Positions 52,235 to 62,188 of a stretch of DNA of 64,000 nucleotides are shown piece after piece. Under the pieces are notes generated by a model. The model was given only the letters and a program-made list of their open reading frames with translations. It was not told where the DNA came from and searched no databases. This DNA is from Ferdinandcohnia sp036962705. GTDB lineage: Bacteria; Bacillota; Bacilli; Bacillales; Bacillaceae_L. A program made the translations under genes and the position numbers. The stretch is taken from positions 6,489-70,488 of the forward strand of contig NZ_JBALOQ010000057.1 in the NCBI RefSeq assembly GCF_036962705.1, read 5' to 3'. Numbering within the stretch: the first letter of the stretch is position 1; each line of letters opens with the position of its first letter.

Positions 52235-53490
52235 ATGGCATCACCTCTTTTTGGAAAACTAAAAACAGCAGCCGTCAGCGTGACCAAACCAAAACCAACC
52301 AAATAAAAGATATGATGATCAATAGCTGAAAGCTCTACTCCTTGCAGTAATTGCAATAATGCTGTCATACCAGCACCATTTGGCGTAAAATTACCCAACA
52401 TCCCGATTACAGATGACGTTTCACCAATAGGCGTAAAGCTACCACCAAGAAAAGCAAAAATTGCAACCATTACATTCCCAAAAAAGTTCGACACACCTTC
52501 AGAATCTATCCGGAAGTTCAAGGCTGTTAACAATGCTCCCACTCCACCAATCGCAAAGCATAATGATAAATTAACTAAGAAAAATCCAAGAAGATCCTTC
52601 CAAACCACATCAAATACAAGGGAAGTAACTCCATATAAAATGGCTTGCTGAATAATCGATATCACCATAACTGAGAAGAATATACCGCACAAATACGACC
52701 ATCTTGACGTATTAGATAGGATAATTCGATTGAACACCTGCAACTGCTTTTCACGATATGCAAATGAACTTAGGGTTGAAGCAATAAACATAATAAACAT
52801 AACGCTCATACCGACGGAATAATATTGTAACGAATTAATAGGTTCTCGCTCTGTAACAGTTTCTGTCTTTCCAAGATTCTTACTATTAACCGCTTCTATC
52901 TGAATTCCTGCTTTCCCAATAACCGTCATAGAGGTAAGCTGCTTTTGAAACCCTACGAGGACATCCTCCACTATCTTCGGAGAAATATCCTGGCCTTCAT
53001 TCTTATAAAGCTTCATTTCTGCAGTAGAAGGTTCATCAAGTAATGCAGAAGAAAGAATATCAAATGTATAATTCTCAGGTATCTCAATAACAGCCGAATA
53101 ACTGTCATCATTTTTGATTTCATCTAATTTTTGTGGCTCGACTTGCTCAAGCTCTACAATTTCTTTTAGTTCCTTACTACCAAACACTTCATCAAGTAAA
53201 ATCTGAATGGGCCGGAGCTGGTCTGCCCCCTGAATTAGTGCTGTTTCTGCTTCTGGTGGTAGTTCTTCTGCCTTTACTTTTTCAATAAAAGCATCTTTTT
53301 CCATTTGTTCATCGCTATGATCAATGAAAGCGACCTTCACTGAAATTGATGCGCCATCACTTCCCATTACCCCGCCTAAAGCAAAGCCAAGAATCGCAAT
53401 GAGGACAAGTGGCATCAGAACTAAAATGAGCAGTTCCTGAGGATTCCGCAGTAACACTAATAGATCTTTTTTAATAAATGGAATAATCAT
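52231..53490 (-). CDS. ABC-2 type transporter permease (first of two)
   Basis: The 419-residue protein has an N-terminal helix (LILVLMPLVLIAILGFALGG), a large extracytoplasmic domain (about 45-220) and six C-terminal helices with REKQLQVFNRIILSNTSRWS as the coupling region. Its layout is the LnrM/YhaP type. It overlaps the second permease gene and begins 11 bases after the ATPase gene. The export substrate is unknown; the two-component system upstream suggests an envelope-active compound. Confidence 0.88.
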   Translation of the reverse strand: MIIPFIKKDLLVLLRNPQELLILVLMPLVLIAILGFALGGVMGSDGASISVKVAFIDHSDEQMEKDAFIEKVKAEELPPEAETALIQGADQLRPIQILLDEVFGSKELKEIVELEQVEPQKLDEIKNDDSYSAVIEIPENYTFDILSSALLDEPSTAEMKLYKNEGQDISPKIVEDVLVGFQKQLTSMTVIGKAGIQIEAVNSKNLGKTETVTEREPINSLQYYSVGMSVMFIMFIASTLSSFAYREKQLQVFNRIILSNTSRWSYLCGIFFSVMVISIIQQAILYGVTSLVFDVVWKDLLGFFLVNLSLCFAIGGVGALLTALNFRIDSEGVSNFFGNVMVAIFAFLGGSFTPIGETSSVIGMLGNFTPNGAGMTALLQLLQGVELSAIDHHIFYLVGFGLVTLTAAVFSFPKRGDAI

Positions 53491-53501
53491 TGCTTCACCC
53501 C

Positions 53502-54434
53502 CTAGTCTCTTAGCGCTCTACCTGTCAGATGAAGGAAAACATCTTCAAGTGTCGGTGCTTTTACTTCAACTGAAATTAATGCTGTTTTAGTCTCTTCTGC
53601 AAATTGGGAGATTTTTTGGAACAGATTATACTCCTTTGGAACAATAACCGTAACATCGCGATCCTGTACTTTTACTTGACGAACGGTCGGATCCGCCTCA
53701 AGTAGCTGAATAAATTCCTCTTTTGCCCGCTCTACCTTGATTGAAATTGTATTTTCAGAGGATAAAATATTCTTTAACTCCTCCTTTGTACCAGACGCAA
53801 TAATATGACCCTTATCCATTATATAAATCCGGTCACATAAGAACTCGACTTCTTCCATGTAATGACTTGTATATAAAACCGTCATCCCGCGTTCTTTGTT
53901 AAGACGCTTTACCGTTTCCAAAATATAGTTACGAGACTGTGGGTCAATCCCTACGGTCGGTTCATCCATAATGATGATTTCTGGATTATGCAGCAATGCC
54001 ACCCCAATATTCAGCCTTCTTTTCATACCTCCTGAAAAAGTTTTCACGAGATCCTTTCTTCGGTCGGTTAAGCCAATTTGCTCCAATACCTCTTCGATTC
54101 GTTCCTTTAATTCAGCACCCTTTAACCGATAAATCTCTCCAAAAAAACGTAAATTTTCTTCCGCAGATAAATCCGTATACAGTGCAATTTCTTGAGGAAC
54201 AACTCCTAAAATTTTACGGATATTCTGTGGATGTTTAATTGTGCTTTCATTCATTAACCGAACATCTCCAGAAGTCGGAATGACTAATGATGAAAGCATG
54301 GAAATGGTCGTCGATTTCCCCGCACCATTCGGACCTAATAACCCAACAATCTCTCCTTTTTCCAAGAACATATTAATTCCTTGTGCCGCAAACTTTTGTT
54401 TATATTTCTTCGATAAATCAATAACCTCTAACAT
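53502..54434 (-). CDS. ABC transporter ATP-binding protein
   Basis: The 310-residue ATPase has Walker A GPNGAGKSTT, Q-loop VVPQEI, signature FSGGMKRRLNIG, Walker B IIIMDEPTVGIDP and the switch YTSHYME. The C-terminal 80 residues form the extension usual in drug-exporter ATPases. I take the ATG of MLEVIDLSK, directly behind AAGGAGGCTGACGGG; the longer open frame upstream has no ribosome site. It drives the two permeases encoded after it. Confidence 0.94.
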   Translation of the reverse strand: MLEVIDLSKKYKQKFAAQGINMFLEKGEIVGLLGPNGAGKSTTISMLSSLVIPTSGDVRLMNESTIKHPQNIRKILGVVPQEIALYTDLSAEENLRFFGEIYRLKGAELKERIEEVLEQIGLTDRRKDLVKTFSGGMKRRLNIGVALLHNPEIIIMDEPTVGIDPQSRNYILETVKRLNKERGMTVLYTSHYMEEVEFLCDRIYIMDKGHIIASGTKEELKNILSSENTISIKVERAKEEFIQLLEADPTVRQVKVQDRDVTVIVPKEYNLFQKISQFAEETKTALISVEVKAPTLEDVFLHLTGRALRD

Positions 54435-54572
54435 CCCGTCAGCCTCCTTTATAGTCCTATCATAGACTTTCTCGTCTCTATACAGCACTATCCCGCGTCA
54501 CTTGTTTATGTAAAAACCATGACCTCAGTCACATTTCCATGAAAAAAGGGCTATCCTTGTGGACATCCCCCT

Positions 54573-55202
54573 TTATGTAATATCATTTTTTACAGCAAAT
54601 ATCGCTAACTGCGTACGATCCCGAAGCTCTAATTTATGCAATATCTGTGTAATATGGTTTTTTACCGTACCGATCGATAAATATAATTCATCTGCGATTT
54701 CTTTATTTGTCTTTCCTTCGCCTACTAATCTTGTAATATCCAATTCCCTTGCGGACAAAGGCAAATCGAGCTTTTTCTCCACCCTATGTAATAATCGTGG
54801 CATTACCTTTGCCACAACCTCTTCATGTATCGGAAGTCCTCCTTGAAAGCAGCTATAAACAGCATGGATCAATGTTTGTTGATCAGATGTTTTTAGTAAA
54901 AAGGCATTGGCACCATATTTTAACGCCTGGATTGCATATTCATCATCATTAAAGGTCGTGAGGATTAAAATCTTCACATTAGGCCAGCGTTCCTTAATCT
55001 TTCTTGTCGCATCAAGGCCATTCATAACCGGCATCCGGATGTCCATTAGCACTACATCAATCACATGGGCCTCCATCTTTTTGATTGCTTCTTCCCCGTT
55101 TTTAGCCTCAGCTACTACCCGTATTTGCCCGTCCTGTTGGAGCATAAGCTTCAAGCCCTGCCTTACAATCGACTGGTCTTCTACAATCAACACATTCCAC
55201 AT
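54573..55202 (-). CDS. NarL/FixJ-family response regulator
   Basis: The 209-residue regulator has a receiver domain with the phospho-acceptor Asp54 in VVLMDIRMPVMNG and a Lys in FLLKTS. It also has a LuxR-type helix-turn-helix (LSARELDITRLVGEGKTNKE, GTVKNHITQILHKL). Its partner is the kinase gene immediately upstream. It most likely controls the ABC genes downstream, a layout seen in LnrJK/LiaRS-like systems. The ATG follows GGGAGGGAGCCTAC. Confidence 0.94.
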   Translation of the reverse strand: MWNVLIVEDQSIVRQGLKLMLQQDGQIRVVAEAKNGEEAIKKMEAHVIDVVLMDIRMPVMNGLDATRKIKERWPNVKILILTTFNDDEYAIQALKYGANAFLLKTSDQQTLIHAVYSCFQGGLPIHEEVVAKVMPRLLHRVEKKLDLPLSARELDITRLVGEGKTNKEIADELYLSIGTVKNHITQILHKLELRDRTQLAIFAVKNDIT

Positions 55203-55216
55203 GTAGGCTCCCTCCC

Positions 55217-56299
55217 TTACATTTTCTCTAACGGAATCATTCCTTTAATCACAAACTGTTCATCCGTTTGATAGACTGCTAATGTTCCGCCTAATTCCTC
55301 AACACGCTTTCGCATGTTTGAAAGCCCAAAACCCTCTTGATATGGCTCCTTCTTATGAATTCGATTTTTAACGAGAAACTCCATATTCCCGTCTGCCGTT
55401 TTTCCAAGTGCCACCTGTACCTCACGCGAATGAGCATGGCGCATTGCATTTGTAAGTCCTTCCTGGATGACTCGATAAAGCACTACACTTTGTTGATTTG
55501 TGAGCCGTTCTGAGAGGATTCCTTGCTTTGTTGTAAACTGAACCATGATATGACTTTCAGCCTCTAGCTTCTTAATCAGCTGTAAAATCGTTGCAATTCC
55601 TTCATGCTCCCTGTCCTTTAAGGTTCGGACTGCAAAACGGGTTTCATCTAAGCTTTCCTTCGCCAATTCCTTTAACTCATTGTAATGTTCAGGACCTTGC
55701 TTAATCGAAAGAATCTCCAACTGCATAAGTAGTGCCGTAAGCTTATGCCCAACCGAATCATGAATGTCCCTCGCAATCTTTGTCCTTTCCTGATAGCGTG
55801 CTTCCTCCTCTGTCACAAGTGCCACCCTTTTTAGCTTTCGATACTCCACAAGCAATTCTTCGTAAAGATTTCGCTGTTCCTCCCGCTTTGTCCAGAGCTC
55901 ATTAACCTGAAGGGCAAGAAGGTAGAATAAGAGTATATAAACATACACCCAAATTTTAATTTCCATCAAAAAAAATACGCCAAATAGACAAACCGCCGTT
56001 ATCGCCAAAAGTCCTTTAAACGGTTTACTTCCTAACTGATTTGCTGCCAATAACACAAAATACAATAATAATATAAAGGTAAATGGATTCCCTTCTTCAA
56101 CCACTCCATGTACTAGTAAGAGTCCTGTTATACCCCCATATAAATAAACCGGGTTAGGCGTGATTTTTAGAAAAAAATAAAGAGTAAGGACTGCTGCACA
56201 AATCATAATTGAATACGCAGTTGGGACCGACTTTTCGGAGATAAAAAACAAACCCCAGAGCACCATTAAACCTGCCGTTTGTAAAACAAAAGTTTTCAT
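55217..56299 (-). CDS. NarL-partner sensor histidine kinase (HisKA_3 type)
   Basis: The 360-residue kinase has about six short membrane segments (about 5-130) and no large external domain. A HisKA_3 domain follows with the phospho-acceptor His180 in IARDIHDSVGHKLTALLM, then HATPase (VLYRVIQEGLTNAMRHAHS, GFGLSNMRKRVEELGG). Such intramembrane-sensing kinases usually detect membrane-active compounds. It heads the five-gene module between walJ and htrC, 14 bases before the regulator gene. The ligand is unknown. Confidence 0.93.
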   Translation of the reverse strand: MKTFVLQTAGLMVLWGLFFISEKSVPTAYSIMICAAVLTLYFFLKITPNPVYLYGGITGLLLVHGVVEEGNPFTFILLLYFVLLAANQLGSKPFKGLLAITAVCLFGVFFLMEIKIWVYVYILLFYLLALQVNELWTKREEQRNLYEELLVEYRKLKRVALVTEEEARYQERTKIARDIHDSVGHKLTALLMQLEILSIKQGPEHYNELKELAKESLDETRFAVRTLKDREHEGIATILQLIKKLEAESHIMVQFTTKQGILSERLTNQQSVVLYRVIQEGLTNAMRHAHSREVQVALGKTADGNMEFLVKNRIHKKEPYQEGFGLSNMRKRVEELGGTLAVYQTDEQFVIKGMIPLEKM

Positions 56300-56490
56300 A
56301 CCATCCCCACTTTCATCCTAGTTTCAAATTACTAGAAAATTATGGTTACGGCAAGTGTTTTTCCTAGGAAAGCCCTAGGCTCCCGATGAGACATTCTTGA
56401 CGGTGCCGGAAACAGGGGCCAATTCTGACTCAACAACACCATTTTATGTTACAAACTGAACAAATAAGAAGCCGGATTAAAACCGCAAAC

Positions 56491-56526
56491 AAAAAAGCCC
56501 ATCTGATAAAAAATCAAATGAGCTTC
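56491..56526 (-). terminator. Terminator of the wal operon
   Basis: On the minus strand AAGCTCATTTGAT pairs with ATCAGATGGGCTT and runs into TTTTG, directly after walJ. It separates walJ from the following module. Confidence 0.85.
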
Positions 56527-56530
56527 TTCC

Positions 56531-57325
56531 TTACACAGATGCAAGCTTGGTTGGAATCTTTGGATCTGTATCATACAAATCGAATTGTTCTCCTACCACA
56601 TACCCCTTGCTTTCTAGGGTTTGCTTGACCGACATACGTGCTAATTCTTTTAGATTATTATCCTTACTTAAATGCGCCAAATAGATTCGTTTCGTGCGGT
56701 CTCCGATGACATCGGACATCGCAAGGGCTGCATCCTCATTCGAAACATGCCCGACATCACTTAAAATACGTCGCTTAATGCTCCATGGATAATGACCCAT
56801 CTGAAGCATCGACACATCATGGTTGCTTTCAAATACATACGCATCAGCATTTTCAATTGTACCCTTCATTCGGTCACTGACATAGCCTGTATCTGTAATT
56901 ACAACAACCTTTTTCCCCTCATGATGGAATACATAAAACATCGGTTCAGCCGCGTCATGAGAGACACCGAACGATTCAACATCCAGATTTCCAAATGTCT
57001 TTACCGTTCCCATTTGAAAAATGAACTTCTGCTCTGTTGGGATTTCTCCAATATTGCGCTCCATTGCCTTCCATGTCTTTTCATTCGCATAGATGGGAAG
57101 CTTGTACTTTCTTGCGAGAACACCAAGCCCCTTGATATGGTCACTATGCTCATGTGTCACAAGGATCCCTGAAAGATGCTTAATCTCTTTGTTGATTTCT
57201 TTAAATAAAAGTTCAAGTTGTTTACCACTTAACCCGGCATCTACAAGCAAGGAATGCTTGTCTGTCCCAACATAGAACGCATTTCCCGTGCTCCCGCTAG
57301 CAAGCACACTAAAATGCAACCCCAT
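56531..57325 (-). CDS. walJ: Metallo-beta-lactamase-fold protein WalJ (YycJ)
   Basis: The 264-residue protein starts MGLHFSVLASGSTGNAFYVG and has the metal-binding motif VTHEHSDHIKGLG, then GYVSDRMKG and FESNHDVSMLQMG. It is the usual last gene of the wal operon. YycJ/WalJ is linked genetically to cell-wall and replication control and has exonuclease activity in a relative; its cellular role is not settled. The ATG is preceded by GACGGAGTGAAGGACT. The gene starts six bases after walI. Confidence 0.95.
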   Translation of the reverse strand: MGLHFSVLASGSTGNAFYVGTDKHSLLVDAGLSGKQLELLFKEINKEIKHLSGILVTHEHSDHIKGLGVLARKYKLPIYANEKTWKAMERNIGEIPTEQKFIFQMGTVKTFGNLDVESFGVSHDAAEPMFYVFHHEGKKVVVITDTGYVSDRMKGTIENADAYVFESNHDVSMLQMGHYPWSIKRRILSDVGHVSNEDAALAMSDVIGDRTKRIYLAHLSKDNNLKELARMSVKQTLESKGYVVGEQFDLYDTDPKIPTKLASV

Positions 57326-57331
57326 AGTCCT

Positions 57332-58105
57332 TCACTCCGTCTTATAAATTTGCCCTTCAATGGCATTTACGTAAATATCAGTCTCATCATCAATAACAAC
57401 ATGCCACGTCGGTGCCAATAGCTGTGATTCCGAATTTGGAACAAGTGGGTAATACCCAATTTCAACCTTTGTCACATGACTGCCCGATTTTAAATGGTTA
57501 TTTTTTAAAAGGTTTCCTAAAGTCTCCATTGGCGTAATTAACTTTTCCACCTCATGCTCTTCAAACTTTGGAATTAATGTTTGCTCATACGATATGGCTT
57601 CTTGGTCATCATTCACATATAAATAAATGACCCCACTTATATTTAAAGACTGACCAAAGACTTTGTAATTATTATGTTGTTGGACTAACACAATAGTCCC
57701 TGTCTCTTCATCTACACTCCAAACCGTATATTTCTCACCATCTAGCAAATGGTCTTTCGCAAATTGCTGAATTTTCACTTGGTCTGTTAGCGATATTTTA
57801 ATAGGATCGTCAAATACACTCTTTAACACCCCAGCCGTTTCAAGGTTCACCTCTTGATTTTTAAGACTTTTAACATCGTCCTCTGCAAAAATCTTAACCT
57901 TTCCACTGATATAGCTTAATTCCTTCGGCTCCTTTGGTAAGGCTACATACTTAATATCTTCATTTGCTAGATTCTCTTCAATACTTGATTCCGCAATAAA
58001 ATCAAGTTGGCTGCTATCCCTTTTTTGAACAAGCTGATACCCTAAAAAGATGTTGAGAATCAGGAAGGTAACGATAAACACAGACTTGGTTTTACTCCAA
58101 TCCAT
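57332..58105 (-). CDS. walI: Two-component system accessory protein WalI
   Basis: The 257-residue membrane-anchored protein begins MDWSKTKSVFIVTFLILNIF, giving one N-terminal transmembrane helix with most of the protein outside. With WalH it binds WalK and restrains its activity in Bacillus subtilis, and activates it in Staphylococcus. I take the second Met, seven bases after GGGGGG, which also matches the family start. It overlaps walH by 14 bases. Confidence 0.95.
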   Translation of the reverse strand: MDWSKTKSVFIVTFLILNIFLGYQLVQKRDSSQLDFIAESSIEENLANEDIKYVALPKEPKELSYISGKVKIFAEDDVKSLKNQEVNLETAGVLKSVFDDPIKISLTDQVKIQQFAKDHLLDGEKYTVWSVDEETGTIVLVQQHNNYKVFGQSLNISGVIYLYVNDDQEAISYEQTLIPKFEEHEVEKLITPMETLGNLLKNNHLKSGSHVTKVEIGYYPLVPNSESQLLAPTWHVVIDDETDIYVNAIEGQIYKTE

Positions 58106-59423
58106 CTTCATGCCCCCCTATATCCTCATCTTTAAACTTGACCTTCGACCAAGTTCCATTATACCTGTAATACCAAACCGGTTGAAGTGAAACAAACTGG
58201 GAATTATCTTCTGTCAATCTCATCTCATAAGCAACCGTCACACTATCAAGAAGTTCGGGATTAAAATTCTGCTTAGAAGTGATTGCCTCCATTACCTCTT
58301 CTCCATTTTTAAGTTCCGTTGGGCTTGGGTTCCAATCAATTTTTAGACTTATTGATGGATGGATATATGTCACAATCTCATTGTTTTCCCATTGCTGTGT
58401 GATATCAGCTAGCCTGTTTCCGCTAAAGACCGGAATGTTTCTGACAAATAATTTAAACACAGTCGTTTGGCTCTCTTTATTCCAGCTAAAAAAGCGGTAG
58501 TCATCTGTCCAGCCCACATGTTCATTGACAAAATCGATGCTTGTTTGAATTAAGTCTGTCGTATTGGTCTGATTTCCGGTCATTCTCGTCGGATTAATAA
58601 ATTCAATATAATTCTGATTGTCATAGACTCTAAGGAGTCTCGTACCATCCGTATGAACCTCACCTGTTGTGAGTCTGTCCCTTTTAACAAGATCTGGGTC
58701 TGTAAATAAACGATCAATAAAGGTATTAGTATCTATCACATCTATCATCAAATAGTCCAAACGATTTATATCCGTGGTATCCTTCGGCAAATAAACCGAA
58801 TTTGTCTCTGTAAGTTTATATTCAATCTGTTCAGGATATCTCGTCGCTGTTGTATAGAAGCTTCTTTTAAAATCGCTAGTTAACCTACTATCAATCCGGC
58901 CTTCATACACCAAGTTGTCGCCTGTCGACACAAAATACACAATTCCTTGGCCACGGTCCTCTGAATTGACATCAATAACAAATCGATCAAATGAAATTAG
59001 AGAATGCTCTTTATCATTAATATTGATGAGTGTTTTATAAAGCTGCAAAGGAAATGGGTCTGGGAAAAAGACTTCAACATGTCCATTTCGACTCAAAAAG
59101 TCTGCTAAGCCATCCTCTTGCACTGTATGTGTAATATTTTGAACATCATGAATCTCCCAAGGCCTAATCTCTTTCATCACTCGATTCAGGTCGATCTCAT
59201 TAAAAGTTCCAAAATGTTGACCTTCGTAATGATAGAGAATTTTACTTGGTTTAATGATTTGTGACGTATCCTTAAAGATATTTTCCGTTACTTCCTCCAC
59301 TAAATCATCCGTAGCTTCTATGTCCTTGTATTGGGGCTGATAGGTCCACAAAGTCCATGTCAGAACAATGCTTGAAAGCACCAAGATGATTAATATGGCT
59401 GTTTTAATTGATTCATACTTCAT
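58092..59423 (-). CDS. walH: Two-component system accessory protein WalH
   Basis: The 443-residue protein has an N-terminal transmembrane helix (IKTAILIILVLSSIVLTWTL) and a large extracytoplasmic YycH domain. It regulates WalK through contacts in and near the membrane. The start is the ATG of MKYESIKTA, nine bases after GAGG; an ATG nine bases upstream is too close to that ribosome site. The gene overlaps walK by 11 bases. Confidence 0.95.
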   Translation of the reverse strand: MKYESIKTAILIILVLSSIVLTWTLWTYQPQYKDIEATDDLVEEVTENIFKDTSQIIKPSKILYHYEGQHFGTFNEIDLNRVMKEIRPWEIHDVQNITHTVQEDGLADFLSRNGHVEVFFPDPFPLQLYKTLININDKEHSLISFDRFVIDVNSEDRGQGIVYFVSTGDNLVYEGRIDSRLTSDFKRSFYTTATRYPEQIEYKLTETNSVYLPKDTTDINRLDYLMIDVIDTNTFIDRLFTDPDLVKRDRLTTGEVHTDGTRLLRVYDNQNYIEFINPTRMTGNQTNTTDLIQTSIDFVNEHVGWTDDYRFFSWNKESQTTVFKLFVRNIPVFSGNRLADITQQWENNEIVTYIHPSISLKIDWNPSPTELKNGEEVMEAITSKQNFNPELLDSVTVAYEMRLTEDNSQFVSLQPVWYYRYNGTWSKVKFKDEDIGGHEDGLE

Positions 59424-61242
59424 CCCAATCATCCTCTAGCCCCTCTTGATTTCCATCGGTTGGTAGAGTAAAGAATACGGTTGTTCCAACCCCTTCTTTA
59501 CTTTCAGCCCAAATCCTACCTCCATGGGCAACGACCATTTCCTTGGCGATCGCTAGCCCTAACCCGGTTCCCCCTAACTTACGTGTCCGTGCTTTATCTA
59601 CCCGATAAAAACGGTCAAAAATACGATTAATATTCTCATTAGGGATCCCAACACCCTGATCAGATACACTTATCACAATCTCGTCATTTGCATCAATCAC
59701 TTGGAAGGTGACTGTACCTCCCTCTGGCGAATATTTCAATGCGTTTGAAATGATATTATCAAGTACCTGAGTAATCTTGTCCTGATCCATTTCAAGATAA
59801 ACTGGCTTCTCCAGTAAATTTCGGACGAATGACACATGTTGCTCCTTTGTCATTTCAAAACGGTCAATAATTCTATGAAAGTATTTTGTAAAATTGATTA
59901 AGTCCTTTGAAAATTGGTAGTCTTTGCTATCAAGTTTTGATAGCTTCAGTAAGTCATTCACGAGCCGAATCATTCGCTCTGTCTCGGTCTGTGTGACATT
60001 TAAAAATTGTGGGGCAATCTTTTCGTCCTTCCAAGCACCCTCTTCTAATGCTTCTAGATAGCTCCGCATTGTTGTTAATGGTGTTCTTAGTTCATGCGAA
60101 ACATTCGCTACGAACTCTCTTCGTTCACTTTCAAGCTTCTCTTGCTCGGTTACATCATATAAAACAGCAATTAACCCATTAATAAAACCTGATTCCTTCT
60201 TAATAACTGAAAAGCTTACCTTAATAATGTATTGCTTTTTATGGGTACTAAAATCAAGTATTTCTGTATCAATATCATGAACAAGCTGCTCAAACGTATA
60301 TTGTTCGTCCAATCCTAAAATAGATACAATAGATTGATTCAGAACTGTTTCACGTGAAACATCTAGCATATTGACTGCAGGCGTATTAATTAAAATGATT
60401 CGACCTTTTTTGTCAGTGGCAATGACCCCATCTGTCATATGTGCCAATACTGAAGATAGCTTCCGTCGTTCTCCTTCTGTTGTTGCCTGTGCATCCTGAA
60501 TTTTATTGGATAAATTGTTAAAGGTCATGGCAAGTTGGCCAATCTCGTCATGGCCAAAAACCTTTACTTTCTTTGAATAATTACCTTTTCCCAATTCCAC
60601 AACATGCTTCCTCATAGCAGAGATCGGTCTCGTAATGGTTTGTGCAACAAAAATTCCAAGAATTGCGGTAATCGCCATTGCAATCCCTGTCCCTGTTACG
60701 AAAATATCATTGATTTCTTTTATGTCATCATAAACATTTTCCATCCTAGCGATTAAATAAATAGCGCCAATGATATCTCCATTCGAAAGAATCGGTGTTG
60801 ATGATTCATATACGCGATCATATCCTTTTCGACGTACATCATCTGGATTGCCACCAAGTAATAATGTACGTTTGACCAAATCTACATTTGACTTTCGTCC
60901 AACAATGCTTTGGTTGTACGGATCTGAACTTCCGATTACACGGCTTTTATTATTGATAACCTGGATTTCCTGTATGTCCTCTGACTCATAGTCTCGTAAG
61001 ATGCTGCGGATATCCTTTTCTAAAGTAGAGGGATCTTCTCTCTCCTTCACGATTTCCTGCTCCATGCTAAATGCTAGCATATTGACGCGTTCATTTAACG
61101 ATACTTTAAAGTTTTCTACTAATCGCAGCTCTAATTTCCCAATAAAATATACACCGATAATTTGCATCGCAATTAAGATGAGGAGCAAATAAATGAGTGC
61201 AAATTTCATGTGAATGGATTGAAAAAAACCTAGCCTTTTCAT
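59413..61242 (-). CDS. walK: Cell-wall homeostasis sensor histidine kinase WalK
   Basis: The 609-residue kinase has two transmembrane helices (about 13-34 and 183-202) flanking an external Cache-like domain. A HAMP domain follows (about 203-255), then a PAS domain (about 262-365), HisKA with phospho-acceptor His383 in VANVSHELRTPLTTMRSYLE, and HATPase with DNIISNALKYSPEGG and GTGLGLAIAKE. It adjusts wall hydrolases to growth and is usually essential with WalR. The PAS segment keeps HMTDG but shows LYDV where a His-Asp pair binds zinc in Staphylococcus; that alignment is approximate. Confidence 0.97.
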   Translation of the reverse strand: MKRLGFFQSIHMKFALIYLLLILIAMQIIGVYFIGKLELRLVENFKVSLNERVNMLAFSMEQEIVKEREDPSTLEKDIRSILRDYESEDIQEIQVINNKSRVIGSSDPYNQSIVGRKSNVDLVKRTLLLGGNPDDVRRKGYDRVYESSTPILSNGDIIGAIYLIARMENVYDDIKEINDIFVTGTGIAMAITAILGIFVAQTITRPISAMRKHVVELGKGNYSKKVKVFGHDEIGQLAMTFNNLSNKIQDAQATTEGERRKLSSVLAHMTDGVIATDKKGRIILINTPAVNMLDVSRETVLNQSIVSILGLDEQYTFEQLVHDIDTEILDFSTHKKQYIIKVSFSVIKKESGFINGLIAVLYDVTEQEKLESERREFVANVSHELRTPLTTMRSYLEALEEGAWKDEKIAPQFLNVTQTETERMIRLVNDLLKLSKLDSKDYQFSKDLINFTKYFHRIIDRFEMTKEQHVSFVRNLLEKPVYLEMDQDKITQVLDNIISNALKYSPEGGTVTFQVIDANDEIVISVSDQGVGIPNENINRIFDRFYRVDKARTRKLGGTGLGLAIAKEMVVAHGGRIWAESKEGVGTTVFFTLPTDGNQEGLEDDWDEV

Positions 61243-61251
61243 GTTTTTGAT

Positions 61252-61959
61252 TTACTCCTGATCTGGGTTTCGTAAATAATAGCCCACTCCACGTCTTGTT
61301 ACGATCCAAGTTGGATGACTTGGGCTGTCTTCAATTTTTTCACGCAAACGACGAACCGTTACGTCTACTGTTCTAACATCTCCAAAATAATCATATCCCC
61401 ATACAGTTTGTAATAAATGCTCTCTTGTCATGACTTGACCTAAGTGCTTCGCTAAATAATGTAAGAGCTCAAACTCGCGGTGCGTTAATTCAATCGTTTC
61501 ACCACGTTTACTTACGACATATGCATCAGGATGGATGACAAGTGAACCTACTGTAATTTCACTAGTTGTATCCTGGCTAGCTGCCTCGGAAATTTGTTGA
61601 TGTCTACGCAGGTTTGCCTTTACACGTGCAAGTAGTTCTCTTGTGCTAAATGGCTTTGTTACATAGTCATCCGCGCCAAGCTCAAGTCCTAATACTTTAT
61701 CAATTTCAGAATCCTTGGCGGTCAACATGACGATTGGCATATCATGTTTTTTTCGTACCTCACGACATACCTCCATGCCATCCTTATGAGGCAGCATGAT
61801 GTCGAGAAGAATAAGGTCTGGGTTTATTTCTTCCACCTTTTCTAATGCCTCATTCCCATCATAGGCACATACTACCTTATATCCTTCTTTTTCAAGATTA
61901 AATTGTAATATATCTGCAATTGGTTTCTCATCATCTACTACAAGAATTACTTTTTCCAT
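61252..61959 (-). CDS. walR: Cell-wall homeostasis response regulator WalR
   Basis: The 235-residue OmpR-family regulator has the phospho-acceptor Asp53 in LILLDIMLPHKDGME, a Thr/Lys pair in LTAKDSE and TKPFSTRELL, and a winged-helix domain (about 132-232) with LTHREFELLHYLAKHLGQV and VRTVDVTVRRLREKIED. It directs peptidoglycan hydrolase genes, and the LysM-3D gene and the M23 gene in this window are plausible targets. walK begins nine bases after its stop codon. Confidence 0.97.
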   Translation of the reverse strand: MEKVILVVDDEKPIADILQFNLEKEGYKVVCAYDGNEALEKVEEINPDLILLDIMLPHKDGMEVCREVRKKHDMPIVMLTAKDSEIDKVLGLELGADDYVTKPFSTRELLARVKANLRRHQQISEAASQDTTSEITVGSLVIHPDAYVVSKRGETIELTHREFELLHYLAKHLGQVMTREHLLQTVWGYDYFGDVRTVDVTVRRLREKIEDSPSHPTWIVTRRGVGYYLRNPDQE

Positions 61960-62146
61960 TTATCTTTTCTCCTTCACATTGAAATAAATGCTCCTATTAT
62001 ATAGTTCGAATTGTTCCTTTTATTTTGCTCCTTTATCTTTAACTTTAGCAGAAAAAGGGAGGTATATCATCAGTAAGTGTGAAAAAATCAGTGATATAGG
62101 ACGTTTGTCCTTTCCTTTTTCCCTGTTATCATTCTTTATACTTATG

Positions 62147-62177
62147 AAAAAACCTTCAGCATCATGCTGAAGGTTTT
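62147..62177 (-). terminator. Terminator after the M23 gene
   Basis: On the minus strand AAACCTTCAGCAT pairs perfectly with ATGCTGAAGGTTT and is followed by TTT. It separates the hydrolase gene from the wal operon, which therefore has its own promoter. Confidence 0.9.
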
Positions 62178-62188
62178 GAATCTAAATT

